From the NCBI RefSeq assembly GCF_014652855.1, contig NZ_BMZP01000017.1, positions 1 through 64,000 of the forward strand: DNA of 64,000 bases, in the 5' to 3' direction. The position numbers were made by a program, and so were the translations under genes. The notes below the pieces were generated by a model. It saw only the letters and a list, made by a program, of their open reading frames with translations. It was not told the origin of the DNA and made no database searches. Below, piece by piece: positions 8,299 through 16,731 of this stretch; position 1 is the first letter of the stretch, and each line of letters opens with the position of its first letter. Source of the stretch: Novosphingobium pokkalii (GTDB lineage Bacteria > Pseudomonadota > Alphaproteobacteria > Sphingomonadales > Sphingomonadaceae).

Positions 8299-8922
8299 AT
8301 GGCAGTGATCAATGGCACCAGCGGCGCCGACACCATCGCCGCGCCCAAGGGCAACAACATCGTCAACGCCGGTGGCGGCGACGACGTAGTCACCGGTGGT
8401 TCGGGCAATAACATCATCAGCGGCGGCGACGGCAACGACACCCTTTATGGTGGTGGCGGCAACGACGCGATCTATGGCGGCGATGGCAACGACATCCTCA
8501 AGGGCGGTGGCGGCAAGGACGGGCTGACCGGCGGCGCGGGCGCCGACCAGTTCGTGTTCCGCTCGGGCGAAGGCTTTTCCGCTTTCGACTTTACCGGCGG
8601 CCACGGCGTTGGCACGGTGTACCAGTGGGTGACGGTGGAAGACCTCAACTTTGCCGAGCACGACGTCGTGCGGATCACCGGCTTCGACACCATCTTCAAT
8701 GCCATCGGCCTGACCGTGAAGGGCACCGGTTCCGCCTATATCGATTCGCAGGACGATGTGAACAAGCTGGCCGCGTACCTCAAGGCGAACCCCACGCTGG
8801 GCAGCTACTTCGTCAACACCAGCGGCTTTGATGGCACCACGTTCATCCTCAACGATGCCATGGGCCATCAGCAGGCGCTGACGCTCAGCCACATCATCGC
8901 CGACGATACCGTCGCCATCTGA
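8299..8922 (+). CDS. Small RTX (hemolysin-type) calcium-binding repeat protein
   Basis: The 207-residue protein starts with about eight glycine/aspartate nonapeptides (for example GGDGNDTLYGGGGNDAIYGG, residues about 42-80) that form a calcium-binding beta-roll. A 120-residue non-repeat C-terminal part ends in hydrophobic LTLSHIIADDTVAI, compatible with a type I secretion signal. There is no N-terminal signal peptide, as expected for type I export. No enzyme domain is visible, so the cargo role is unknown (surface layer, biofilm or adhesion are possible). Of two nearby ATGs, 8299 is 7 nt from AGGAG, while 8293 is too close. No transporter genes are nearby. A strong terminator follows. Confidence 0.85.
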   Translation: MAVINGTSGADTIAAPKGNNIVNAGGGDDVVTGGSGNNIISGGDGNDTLYGGGGNDAIYGGDGNDILKGGGGKDGLTGGAGADQFVFRSGEGFSAFDFTGGHGVGTVYQWVTVEDLNFAEHDVVRITGFDTIFNAIGLTVKGTGSAYIDSQDDVNKLAAYLKANPTLGSYFVNTSGFDGTTFILNDAMGHQQALTLSHIIADDTVAI

Positions 8923-8967
8923 TCGTCCCGCACCGGGGCCACCCTGCCCCGGTCGCGTGTCCCCTCG

Positions 8968-9003
8968 CGCTCTGCCCTGGCTTGCCACGGCAGAGCGTTT
9001 TTT
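8968..9003 (+). terminator. Rho-independent terminator after the RTX gene
   Basis: A 9-bp stem (CGCTCTGCC 8968-8976, GGCAGAGCG 8989-8997), further extended inside by TGGC/GCCA, is followed by six T residues (8998-9003). This is a textbook intrinsic terminator 45 nt after the RTX stop codon. Confidence 0.9.
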
Positions 9004-9080
9004 GTGGCGCCGGTGCCGCCGGGCGCGCTATCGGTGATGCAGGCCGCCGCATCGGCGGTCTGCATCAGGGGATCAAGGCG

Positions 9081-9437
9081 ATGAGCGTGTTCGACAGCAT
9101 CCTGGGTCAGGTCAGCGGCGCGGTGGACGTCAAGAACATGGCCGCCAAGCTGGGCATCGATCCCGCCCAGGCCGAAACGGCCATTGCCGCGCTCGCCGCC
9201 GGTCACCAGGCCAAGGGCGACACGATCGAGACCGCCGCCGCCAATTCCGGGCTGGATGCCAGCGTGCTGCAACAGATCGTGGGCCATATCGGTGGCGAAG
9301 GCGCGCTGTCGCAGTTTGCCGCGATGCTCAGCCAGCATCCCGATGCGCTGGGCCAGGTCGGCAAGTTCCTCGACCGGGATGGCGATGGCAACCCGATCAA
9401 CGACATTGCCGGCATTGCCAAGGGCCTGTTCGGCTAA
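9081..9437 (+). CDS. Small YidB/DUF937-like protein with a calcium-loop-like motif
   Basis: The 118-residue protein (MSVFDSILGQVSGAVDVKNM) resembles the YidB/DUF937 group: helical repeats rich in Ala and Gln, SQFAAMLSQHPDALGQVG, then a terminal DRDGDGNPIND followed by GIAKGLFG. The D-x-D-x-D-x-x-x-x-D spacing looks like an EF-hand/dockerin loop, so calcium binding is possible. The role of the family is not established. A purine-rich AAGG precedes ATG 9081; the open frame upstream is non-coding. It lies 5 nt before the next small gene, probably in one operon. Confidence 0.75.
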   Translation: MSVFDSILGQVSGAVDVKNMAAKLGIDPAQAETAIAALAAGHQAKGDTIETAAANSGLDASVLQQIVGHIGGEGALSQFAAMLSQHPDALGQVGKFLDRDGDGNPINDIAGIAKGLFG

Positions 9438-9442
9438 ACCCG

Positions 9443-9649
9443 ATGATGGACACCGTACTTTCGCTGCTGATGCTGGCCACCATTGCGCTGGTCGGCGGCG
9501 CAATCTTTTTCTGGCGGCGGGGCGAACGCAAGCGCCCCGCACTGATGCTGGGCATGGCCTTCCTGATCGGCGCCGATCTCGCCGTCTGGCTCACCCCCGT
9601 GGCCGGCGGCCCCTCGATGATCGAAGTGGCCCACCAGGCACCGGATTGA
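9443..9649 (+). CDS. Small two-helix membrane protein
   Basis: The 68-residue product has two hydrophobic segments (VLSLLMLATIALVGGAIFF, about 4-23, and LMLGMAFLIGADLAVWL, about 34-50) joined by a basic loop (WRRGERKRP). I do not recognise a family. It starts 5 nt after the DUF937-like gene, with a plausible operon link, and converges on the J-domain gene with a 4-nt gap. Confidence 0.65.
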   Translation: MMDTVLSLLMLATIALVGGAIFFWRRGERKRPALMLGMAFLIGADLAVWLTPVAGGPSMIEVAHQAPD

Positions 9650-9653
9650 CGCT

Positions 9654-10256
9654 TTACCGGAACGCCGCTGACTGGCGCAAATGGTCGTAAGCGGCCACCA
9701 CGCGCTGGAGCTTGCCTTCCAGGCTGCGGTCGCCGCCGTTGCGATCGGGGTGATAGCGGCGCACCAGATCGGCATAGCGGCGGCGCAGGGCGTGGCGATC
9801 CGCGTCGAAACCCAGGCCCAGCGCTTCATAGGCGGCGCGGTCTTCGGGTGACAGGCCGCGCCGGGCGGCATCCTGCGCCGCCTGGTGATCCATCTTGCGG
9901 GCACGGGCGCGCTGGGCGATCGCTTCGAGCGGATCGGCGAAATCAGCCCAGCGCGGCGCCTGGTCGATCCCGGCATCGGGCCGAAACGCGCGGCTATGGG
10001 TATCCCACCCCGCCAGCGGCGATTGCGCGGCCAGGATCTCGTCCATGCTCATGCCGTCGAAGAAATCGTAGCCGGCATTGAATGCGCGAATGTGATCGAG
10101 GCAGAACCAGCGATAGTCGCCAGGGCCGTCAAACCCCGATGGGCGCACGCCGGGCGCACGGAATTCCCCCGGGGCGTCGCACCCCGGGGCACTGCACAGG
10201 CGCCCGGTATCCGTGACGCGGCCATGGAACTTGTCATGCTTCACGCCATTGCACAT
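9654..10256 (-). CDS. J-domain (DnaJ-like) protein with N-terminal cysteine motif
   Basis: The 200-residue protein ends in a J-domain (about residues 145-200) with the HPD motif in RRYHPDRNGGD, which stimulates Hsp70 ATPase. The N-terminal half has a cysteine group (LCSAPGCDAPGEFRAPG and RWFCLDHI) that may bind metal. This C-terminal-J architecture is typical of the alphaproteobacterial J protein found beside bolA and cobS. The start at 10256 was chosen because the conserved part begins with KFHGR shortly after it, and the longer frame would overlap bolA. It is divergent from bolA with 27 nt between the start codons. Confidence 0.85.
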   Translation of the reverse strand: MCNGVKHDKFHGRVTDTGRLCSAPGCDAPGEFRAPGVRPSGFDGPGDYRWFCLDHIRAFNAGYDFFDGMSMDEILAAQSPLAGWDTHSRAFRPDAGIDQAPRWADFADPLEAIAQRARARKMDHQAAQDAARRGLSPEDRAAYEALGLGFDADRHALRRRYADLVRRYHPDRNGGDRSLEGKLQRVVAAYDHLRQSAAFR

Positions 10257-10283
10257 GGTGGCTGCCAGCCCGAAAGGAAAGAC

Positions 10284-10556
10284 ATGACAGGCCCGATCGC
10301 CCAGGAAATCGAACGTAAACTTGTGGACGCCTTCGCCCCCACGCATCTGGCGGTGATCAACGATTCGGCCAGCCACAGCGGCCATCTGGGCGATGACGGC
10401 ACCGGCGAATCGCACTTCACCGTGGAAATCGAGAGCGCCGCCTTTGCCGGGGTTTCGCGCCTCCAGCGCCAGCGGCTGGTCAACCAGGCGCTGGGCGATC
10501 TGCCGGGCCAGCGGGTTCACGCCCTGGCCATTCGCGCCCGCGCCCCCGGCGAATGA
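10284..10556 (+). CDS. bolA: BolA family protein
   Basis: BolA proteins pair with monothiol glutaredoxins in iron-sulfur cluster trafficking and can act on transcription. The 90-residue sequence has the family core: LAVINDSASHSGH, ESHFTVEIESAAFAGVSRLQRQRLV and a terminal VHALAIRARAP, with the conserved His of RVHAL. AAGGAAAG lies 6-7 nt before ATG 10284. The stop overlaps the ltrA start (ATGA). Confidence 0.93.
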   Translation: MTGPIAQEIERKLVDAFAPTHLAVINDSASHSGHLGDDGTGESHFTVEIESAAFAGVSRLQRQRLVNQALGDLPGQRVHALAIRARAPGE

Positions 10557-11872
10557 GCGAGCAAGCCAAGGCGGAGGCCGAAGCCATTGCCGAAGCCGGC
10601 AAACCCGCGCCCAAGGCAGAAACCGATGGCGTCCCTGCGCCCGCCTCGCTCTTGCGCAATCACGAAGGCGGCCATGCCCCGGTCAGCTATCTCGAACTGT
10701 TCTTCGATCTGGTCTACGTCTTTGCCGTAACCCAGCTTTCCCACCACGTGTTGCATCACATGGACCCGGCCGGCCTGGCCGAAGCGCTGGTGCTGTTCCT
10801 GGCGGTGTGGTGGGCGTGGATGTTCACGGCGTGGGCGGCCAACTGGACCAATCCCGAGCGCGGCCCGGTGCGGATCATGCTGCTGTTCGCGATGCTGGCC
10901 AGCCTGGGCATGGCCGTGGCCATGCCACGCGCCTTCGCGCCGGGCGGGCGTGGCGATGCGGTGTTGTTCGCGGCCTGTTATGTGGCGGTGCAGGTCGGGC
11001 GCAGCGGCTTCGTGGCCTGGGCCATGGCCAAGAGCCAGCGCGGCGGCTGGCGGGGTAGCGGCGCGCGCAACATGATCCGCATTACCCTGTGGTTTGTCGC
11101 CTCCGCGCCCTTGTGGCTGGGCGGCGCGCTGGTCGACGCGCCGATGGCCCGGCTGGCGCTGTGGGCGCTGGCGCTGGTGGTGGATTACGGCGGCCCGTTC
11201 CTGGGCTTTGCCACGCCGGGCCTGGGGCGCTCCAGGCCGGAGGACTGGGATATCTCGGGCAGCCACCTGGCCGAGCGCTGCGCCTTGTTCATCATCATCG
11301 CGCTGGGTGAAGGCGTGGTGGTCACCGGCTCCAGCTTTGCCGAGGAAACCGCCGATCTGGCCCGCACCACGGTCTTCGTGCTGGCCTTTGCCGGATCGGC
11401 GCTGATGTGGTGGATCTATTTCGATCTTGGCGCCGAACGCGGCGCGCGCCACATCGCCCAGCATGCGGAACCCGGCCGCGTGGCGCGCAGCGTCTACACC
11501 TATCTGCACATGCCGATCGTGGGCGGCATCGTCATCACCGCCGTGGCCGATGCCCTGTTGCTGGAGCATCCGCTGGCCCCGGCCGGCTTGCCACTGATCG
11601 CCACGCAAGCGGGCGGTCTGCTGGTGTTCCTGGCGGGCACCGGGCTGTTCAAGCGCCCGTCGAGCCCGCACGGCAACTTCCCGCTGTCCCACTGGATCGG
11701 CGGCGGCCTGCTGCTGGCGCTGTCCGCGCTGGGCCTCGCCTTGCCGATGCCCGCGCCGGTGTTCGTGGGCGCCACAGTGCTCGCCCTGCTGGTGGTGGCG
11801 GTGTGGGAATGGGCATCCTACCATCGCCACGGCGCCAGCCACGGCTCGTCGCAGGGTGACGCTCAGGGTTGA
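10553..11872 (+). CDS. Low temperature requirement protein A (LtrA) family membrane protein
   Basis: The 439-residue protein has the LtrA signature SYLELFFDLVYVFAVTQLSHH near residue 43 and about eleven predicted membrane segments, including a second conserved block of type ISGSHLAERCALFIIIALGE. LtrA was first linked to growth at low temperature in Listeria, but the molecular function is unknown. It is translationally coupled to bolA (ATGA) and overlaps the convergent DUF2332 gene by 10 nt at the 3' ends. Confidence 0.88.
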   Translation: MSEQAKAEAEAIAEAGKPAPKAETDGVPAPASLLRNHEGGHAPVSYLELFFDLVYVFAVTQLSHHVLHHMDPAGLAEALVLFLAVWWAWMFTAWAANWTNPERGPVRIMLLFAMLASLGMAVAMPRAFAPGGRGDAVLFAACYVAVQVGRSGFVAWAMAKSQRGGWRGSGARNMIRITLWFVASAPLWLGGALVDAPMARLALWALALVVDYGGPFLGFATPGLGRSRPEDWDISGSHLAERCALFIIIALGEGVVVTGSSFAEETADLARTTVFVLAFAGSALMWWIYFDLGAERGARHIAQHAEPGRVARSVYTYLHMPIVGGIVITAVADALLLEHPLAPAGLPLIATQAGGLLVFLAGTGLFKRPSSPHGNFPLSHWIGGGLLLALSALGLALPMPAPVFVGATVLALLVVAVWEWASYHRHGASHGSSQGDAQG

Positions 11873-12924
11873 AGCCACTCCACCCAGGCGCCATGGGCAT
11901 GCGCGGCGGCAAGGCGCACCGGCACGCCGTCACCGGGCCAGTGCCGCACGGTCAGTTCATGGCGGAACGTGGCGCGGTTGGTCTCCAGCGTCAGCCACGC
12001 CAGCCGCTGCCCGGCGCTGGCGCGTTGCCCTGCCGCCTCGATCGCGGCGATGATGCGCGCCTGGGTGGCGGGCGGCAGATATTGCCAGACGATCGAATGA
12101 TAGATCACCCGCGTGCTGTCCTCGGGCTGCGGCGCCGCCAGCACGGCCTCGACATAGTCCGCCGCGTCCATCGCCACCACGTCGGGTCGCCTAGCCTGCG
12201 CCAGGGCCACTGCCGCGTCGAGCCGGGCCAGGCGCTCGGTCATTTCCGCCCAGACATAGCTCTTGAGGCGCAGCGCCTGGGCAGGGTCGGCCAGGTCGAT
12301 CGGCGCGCGATCGCATCCCGCAATGGCCAGCACCTCCACCGCCACCTGCGGTGGCCGGCCGGTGCCGCGCCATTCCGGCGCCACCCTCAGCGGCGAATCG
12401 GCAGGGCCGGCGCGGGTGCCGCCCAGATCGAAGGCAAAGCGGTCCATCATCGTGTTGACGCCCGCGCTCGCGCCTAGCTCGTGCAGCACGAAGCGCGGCC
12501 CCACCCGCTCTGCCAGCCACAGCAGCCCGGCCATGATCGAGGCAGACCGCCCCGCCTCGTTGGTCTGCGGTGGACCGTCGAGCCAGGGCATCAGCCGGGC
12601 CGCAAAGCGCTCGGCAAGATCGGCGACCAGGGCATCGATGGCGTGCTGGTCGGTCAATGCGCCGCGATAGACTGCGGCCAGCCGCGTGTCGGCGCCGGTC
12701 AGCACCAGGTTGTGCAAGCCGCCGGTCAGGCGTAGCGGCAGCGCGTCTTCCAGCGGCTTGCCGGGCCAGGCCGCCATGCGCGCGCCGATCGCGCCGCCGC
12801 CCGTCAGCAGCGGCAATTGCGCGCGCACCACGCGGCCGGTGGCCGGGGCGCCGTTCTGGGTGGCGTGGTCCGCCTGCCAGGTGATCGCCTGTTCGACGGA
12901 AGCGATATCCATGATCGACGCCAT
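11863..12924 (-). CDS. DUF2332 family protein
   Basis: This 353-residue protein matches the DUF2332 family, with blocks SIMAGLLWLAERVGPRFVLHE, ELGASAGVNTMMDRF, and IYHSIVWQYLPP. The ELGASAG motif resembles a methyltransferase-type glycine loop, but no function is established. Start 12924 is preceded by AAGGG at a spacing of 7; the open frame runs on over hisG and was not used. It is divergent from hisG, with 43 nt between starts. Confidence 0.82.
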   Translation of the reverse strand: MASIMDIASVEQAITWQADHATQNGAPATGRVVRAQLPLLTGGGAIGARMAAWPGKPLEDALPLRLTGGLHNLVLTGADTRLAAVYRGALTDQHAIDALVADLAERFAARLMPWLDGPPQTNEAGRSASIMAGLLWLAERVGPRFVLHELGASAGVNTMMDRFAFDLGGTRAGPADSPLRVAPEWRGTGRPPQVAVEVLAIAGCDRAPIDLADPAQALRLKSYVWAEMTERLARLDAAVALAQARRPDVVAMDAADYVEAVLAAPQPEDSTRVIYHSIVWQYLPPATQARIIAAIEAAGQRASAGQRLAWLTLETNRATFRHELTVRHWPGDGVPVRLAAAHAHGAWVEWLQP

Positions 12925-12967
12925 GAGGTTGCCCTTTTCCCGCGCTTGCCATAGGGGCGAAGGCGTC

Positions 12968-13642
12968 ATGACCACCGCCACCCCGCTCGTTTTCGCCCTG
13001 CCCAAGGGCCGCATCCTCGATGAAGCGCTGCCCCTGCTGGACCAAGCCGGTGTGGTGCCCGAGGCTGCGTTCTTCGACAAGTCCTCGCGCGCCTTGTCTT
13101 TTGCCACCAGCCGGCCCGACGTGACGCTGATCCGCGTGCGTGCGTTCGATGTCGCCACGTTCGTGGCCCATGGCGCCGCGCAGGCCGGCATCGTCGGCTC
13201 CGACGTGATCGACGAATTCGACTATGCCGATCTCTATGCCCCGGTAGACCTCGACATCGGCCATTGCCGGCTGTCGGTGGCAGAGCCAGTGGGCGGGACC
13301 GGCGATGGCGGCAGCGCGCGCGAAAGCCATGCCCGCGTTGCCACCAAGTATCCCAACCTCACCCGCCGCCATTTCGAGAAGATGGGCGTGCAGGCCGAAG
13401 TGGTGAAGCTGAACGGCGCGATGGAACTGGCGCCGTCGCTGGGCCTGGCCAGCCGCATCGTCGATCTCGTCTCGTCGGGCCGCACGCTCAAGGAAAACGG
13501 CCTGGTCGAAACCAGCCAGATCATGCAGATCTCGGCGCGGCTGATCGTCAACCGCGCCGCGCTCAAGACCGACAGCGCCCGCCTGGGCGCGCTGATAGAT
13601 GCGTTCCGCACGCACGTTGCCGCACGAAAGGCCGCCGCCTGA
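12968..13642 (+). CDS. hisG: ATP phosphoribosyltransferase, short form (HisG-S)
   Basis: HisG catalyses the first step of histidine synthesis, joining ATP and PRPP. The 224-residue protein begins LVFALPKGRILDEALPLLDQ and has the PRPP-binding SSGRTLKENGLVE loop. It lacks the C-terminal regulatory domain of long-form HisG. Short forms work only with the HisS-like subunit HisZ, which is not in the window. The stop overlaps hisD by one base (TGATG), and hisG-hisD-nusB form a coupled operon. Confidence 0.95.
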   Translation: MTTATPLVFALPKGRILDEALPLLDQAGVVPEAAFFDKSSRALSFATSRPDVTLIRVRAFDVATFVAHGAAQAGIVGSDVIDEFDYADLYAPVDLDIGHCRLSVAEPVGGTGDGGSARESHARVATKYPNLTRRHFEKMGVQAEVVKLNGAMELAPSLGLASRIVDLVSSGRTLKENGLVETSQIMQISARLIVNRAALKTDSARLGALIDAFRTHVAARKAAA

Positions 13643-14931
13643 TGCTTCGCCTCAAGACGACCGACCCGGATTTCGCCACCCGCTTTGCGCGCCTGGTCAA
13701 GGACCGCCGCGAAAGCGACGAGAACGTCAGCCGCGACGTGCAGACGATCATCGAGGACGTGCGCCTGCGTGGCGACGAGGCCCTGGCCGAATATACCCAG
13801 CGCTTCGACGGCCACTTGCCGGCGGCCGACGGCTGGAAGATCGACCCGGCCGCCTGCCGCGAGGCGTTCGACGCGCTGGCGCCCGATTTGCGCGCCGCGC
13901 TGGAACTGGCCGCACAGCGCATCCGCACCTATCACGAGGCGCAACTGCCGCAGGACCGCGACTATACCGACGCGGCCGGCGTGCGCCTGGGGGCCAAGTG
14001 GCGCGCGGTCGATGGCGCGGGGCTCTATGTTCCCGGTGGCCGCGCCGCCTATCCCTCCTCGCTGTTGATGAACGCCATTCCGGCCAAGGTCGCCGGAGTG
14101 GAACGCCTGGTCGTCACCACGCCCACGCCCAAGGGTGAAGTCAATCCGCTGGTGCTCGCTGCCGCGCACCTTGCCGGGGTGGACGAAGTGTGGCGCGTGG
14201 GCGGGGCGCAGGCCGTGGCCGCACTGGCCTATGGCACCAAGACGATCCGCCCGGTGGACGTGATCACCGGCCCCGGCAATGCCTGGGTGGCCGAAGCCAA
14301 GCGCCAGCTCTATGGCGTGGTCGGGATCGACATGGTGGCCGGCCCCTCGGAAATCCTGGTGATCGCCGATGCCAAGAACGATCCGCAGTGGATCGCGGCC
14401 GACCTGCTCAGCCAGGCCGAGCACGATCCCGCCGCGCAATCGATCCTGATCACCGACGATGCCGCCTTTGCCGATCAGGTGGTGGACATGGTCGGCGTCG
14501 AGATCGCCATGCTGCCCACCGCGCGTGTGGCCAAGGCCAGTTGGGACGCGCATGGCACGGTGATCGTGGTGCGCTCGCTGGACGAGGCGCCCGCGCTCGC
14601 CAATGCCCTCGCGGCCGAGCATGTGGAGATCGCCACCGACGATCCCGATGCCCTGTTTGCCCAGATTCGCCATGCCGGCTCGGTGTTCCTGGGCCGCATG
14701 ACGCCCGAGGCGATCGGCGACTATGTCGCCGGGCCCAACCACGTGCTGCCCACCGGGCGCCGTGCGCGGTTTTCCTCGGGGCTTTCCGTGCTCGACTTCA
14801 TGAAGCGCACCAGCTTCATTGCAGTGAGCGATGCTTCCATCGGCGCGGTCGGCCCGGCGGCCATCGCGCTGGCCGATGCGGAGGGGCTTTCCGCCCACGC
14901 CCGCTCCATCGAACTGAGATTGGGAATATGA
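13642..14931 (+). CDS. hisD: Histidinol dehydrogenase
   Basis: HisD oxidises L-histidinol to L-histidine in two NAD-dependent steps using zinc. The 429-residue protein shows AGLYVPGGRAAYPSSLLMN, ITGPGNAWVAEAK, the MVAGPSEILV loop and the zinc/catalytic region LLSQAEHDP (Gln and His ligands) with HVLPTGRRARF near the C-terminus. It follows hisG with a one-base overlap and overlaps nusB by ATGA. Confidence 0.97.
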   Translation: MLRLKTTDPDFATRFARLVKDRRESDENVSRDVQTIIEDVRLRGDEALAEYTQRFDGHLPAADGWKIDPAACREAFDALAPDLRAALELAAQRIRTYHEAQLPQDRDYTDAAGVRLGAKWRAVDGAGLYVPGGRAAYPSSLLMNAIPAKVAGVERLVVTTPTPKGEVNPLVLAAAHLAGVDEVWRVGGAQAVAALAYGTKTIRPVDVITGPGNAWVAEAKRQLYGVVGIDMVAGPSEILVIADAKNDPQWIAADLLSQAEHDPAAQSILITDDAAFADQVVDMVGVEIAMLPTARVAKASWDAHGTVIVVRSLDEAPALANALAAEHVEIATDDPDALFAQIRHAGSVFLGRMTPEAIGDYVAGPNHVLPTGRRARFSSGLSVLDFMKRTSFIAVSDASIGAVGPAAIALADAEGLSAHARSIELRLGI

Positions 14932-15377
14932 CGAACATCAAGGGCCAGGCCCGCTCTGCCGCGCGGCTGGCTGCCGTCCAGGCGCTCTACCAGGTTGAAA
15001 TGGAAGGCACCGAACTGCGCTTCCTGCTCGACGAGTTTCACCAGCACCGCCTGGGCGCAGAGATCGAGGACGTGGAATATGCCGCGGCCGACGTCGAATT
15101 CTTCGACGACGTGGTCAAGGGCGTGCTCGCCCGCCGTGACGAGATCGACGGCCTGCTCCAGGCGCGCCTGGCGCAGGGCTGGTCGCTGGCCCGGCTCGAC
15201 AAGACCATGCTCCAGATCCTGCGCTGCGGCGCTTATGAGCTGCTCGCCCGCACCGACATCGCGGTGGGCACGGTGATCAGCGAATACCTCGACGTGGCCC
15301 ACGCCTTCTTCGATGCGCGCGAAGCCAAGTTTGCCAACGGCGTGCTCGACGCCGTGGCCAAGGATGTGCGCAAGTAA
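14928..15377 (+). CDS. nusB: Transcription antitermination factor NusB
   Basis: NusB binds boxA RNA with NusE (S10) in rRNA antitermination. The 149-residue all-helical sequence has ARLAAVQALYQVEM at the N-terminus and the family C-terminal block ISEYLDVAHAFFDAREAKF followed by NGVLDAVAKDVR. It starts inside the hisD stop codon (ATGA). NusB in a his operon, rather than with ribH, is seen in some alphaproteobacteria. Confidence 0.95.
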   Translation: MTNIKGQARSAARLAAVQALYQVEMEGTELRFLLDEFHQHRLGAEIEDVEYAAADVEFFDDVVKGVLARRDEIDGLLQARLAQGWSLARLDKTMLQILRCGAYELLARTDIAVGTVISEYLDVAHAFFDAREAKFANGVLDAVAKDVRK

Positions 15378-15387
15378 GCAGCAGGCG

Positions 15388-15420
15388 TCCCTGCCACCGG
15401 CGCTGGACCGATGGCAGGGA
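15388..15420. terminator. Inverted repeat between convergent nusB and fghA
   Basis: TCCCTGCCA (15388-15396) pairs with TGGCAGGGA (15412-15420) around a 15-nt loop, just after the nusB stop and before the fghA stop. It is suited to stopping transcription from both sides, though neither flank has a long T-run. Confidence 0.5.
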
Positions 15421-15428
15421 GCTGTCCT

Positions 15429-16274
15429 TTACAGCCGCTCTGCGTGCCAGCGCAGATGGTCGTCCATGAACGTGGAAATGAAATTGTAGCTGTGGTCATA
15501 GCCCGGTTGCAGGCGCAGGGTCAGGTCCACGCCCGCCGCGTTGCAGGCCTGCGCGAACAGTTCCGGGCGCAACTGTTCAGCCAGGAAGCCATCGGCCTCG
15601 CCCTGGTCGATCAGGATTGCACCCGCCGGGCGCTTGCCGTCTTCCACCAGCGCAGTGGCATCGTGCGCGCGCCAGGCGGCGCGATCTTCGCCCAGATAGC
15701 CGCCCAGCGCCTTGTGCCCCCAGGGCACCTGCCCCGGCGCCACGATCGGCGCGAAGGCAGACAGCGACTTGAACGTCTCGGGATAGGTCAGCCCCAGCGT
15801 CAGCGCGCCATGTCCGCCCATCGAATGGCCGGTGATGCCCATGCGCGCCAGGTCCACCGGGAAATGCGCGGCGAGCAGCGCGGGCAGTTCCTGCGCAACA
15901 TAGTCCCACATGCGGTAATGCGCCGCATAGGGTTCCTGCGTGGCGTTGACATAGAACCCCGCACCCAGGCCAAAGTCATAGGCGCCAGCCGGATCGTCGG
16001 CCACATCCTCGCCACGCGGCGAGGTATCGGGCGCCACGAAGACCAGGCCCAGTTCCGCGCAGAGGCGGCGGTATTCGCCCTTGTCGGTGACATTGGCATG
16101 GGTGCAGGTCAGCCCCGAGAGATAGAGCAGCACCGGCAGCTTGGCCCCGGCCTGTGCCTGCGGCGGCACGAACACGGAAAAGGTCATCGGCGTGGCCGTG
16201 GCAGTGGAGGCGTGCTTGTACACGCCCAGCACGCCGCCATGCGCCTTGCTGGTGGAGACGGTTTCCAGCGTCAT
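15429..16274 (-). CDS. fghA: S-formylglutathione hydrolase
   Basis: This esterase hydrolyses S-formylglutathione to formate and glutathione, completing glutathione-dependent formaldehyde oxidation. The 281-residue alpha/beta hydrolase has the nucleophile elbow GHSMGGHGAL, an acidic residue in LIDQGEADGFL and the catalytic His in PGYDHSYNFI. The family segment LYLSGLTCTHANV is also present. Its start overlaps the stop of the upstream VOC gene (ATGA), so the two are co-translated. The partner dehydrogenase adhC/frmA is not in the window. Confidence 0.95.
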   Translation of the reverse strand: MTLETVSTSKAHGGVLGVYKHASTATATPMTFSVFVPPQAQAGAKLPVLLYLSGLTCTHANVTDKGEYRRLCAELGLVFVAPDTSPRGEDVADDPAGAYDFGLGAGFYVNATQEPYAAHYRMWDYVAQELPALLAAHFPVDLARMGITGHSMGGHGALTLGLTYPETFKSLSAFAPIVAPGQVPWGHKALGGYLGEDRAAWRAHDATALVEDGKRPAGAILIDQGEADGFLAEQLRPELFAQACNAAGVDLTLRLQPGYDHSYNFISTFMDDHLRWHAERL

Positions 16275-16651
16275 TGCACTTCGCCATAGTTGTGCAGGGC
16301 GCAGATCTTGTGGCCATCGGGATCACGCAGATAGGCGAGGTAATAGGGGCTGCCCTTGCGCACGCCCGGCGGGTCTTCGCACGGCGCCCCACCGTTGGCG
16401 AGGCCGGCGGCGTGCCAGGCGTCGGCCTGCTCGGGCGTCATCGCAAAGCCCACGGTAAAGCCATTGGCGCACGTGGCCGGTTCGCCATCGATCGGCTTGG
16501 TGAGAATGAAGATGCCGCCGTTGTGCAGGTAGATCAGCCGCCCCTTGGGATCGATGAAGCCCTTCGGCCCGCCAAACGCGGCAAAAGTGGCGTCGTAGAA
16601 CGTCTTGGCGCGATCGATATCGTTCGTGCCGATCATCAGGTGGCTGAACAT
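16271..16651 (-). CDS. Single-domain VOC family protein
   Basis: The 126-residue protein (MFSHLMIGTNDIDRAKTFYD) is a glyoxalase/VOC-fold protein with a His near the start, GPKGFIDPKGRLIYL in the middle, and a C-terminal YLRDPDGHKICALHN containing the usual His and metal-site region. The substrate is unknown. Coupling to fghA by a 4-nt overlap suggests a role linked to aldehyde or glutathione adduct handling. Confidence 0.85.
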   Translation of the reverse strand: MFSHLMIGTNDIDRAKTFYDATFAAFGGPKGFIDPKGRLIYLHNGGIFILTKPIDGEPATCANGFTVGFAMTPEQADAWHAAGLANGGAPCEDPPGVRKGSPYYLAYLRDPDGHKICALHNYGEVQ

Positions 16652-16731
16652 GGGCGTCTCGTCTCCCGGAGGTGATGGCGGTGCCCGATGCACCGCGACA
16701 GGCGGGGTGTGCCCGCCCCCTGCCCCGGCGG

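Noticed and set aside
8010..8411. 133-codon frame before and into the RTX gene
   Set aside because: It reads the RTX gene out of frame and its end is Arg/His-rich shadow sequence.
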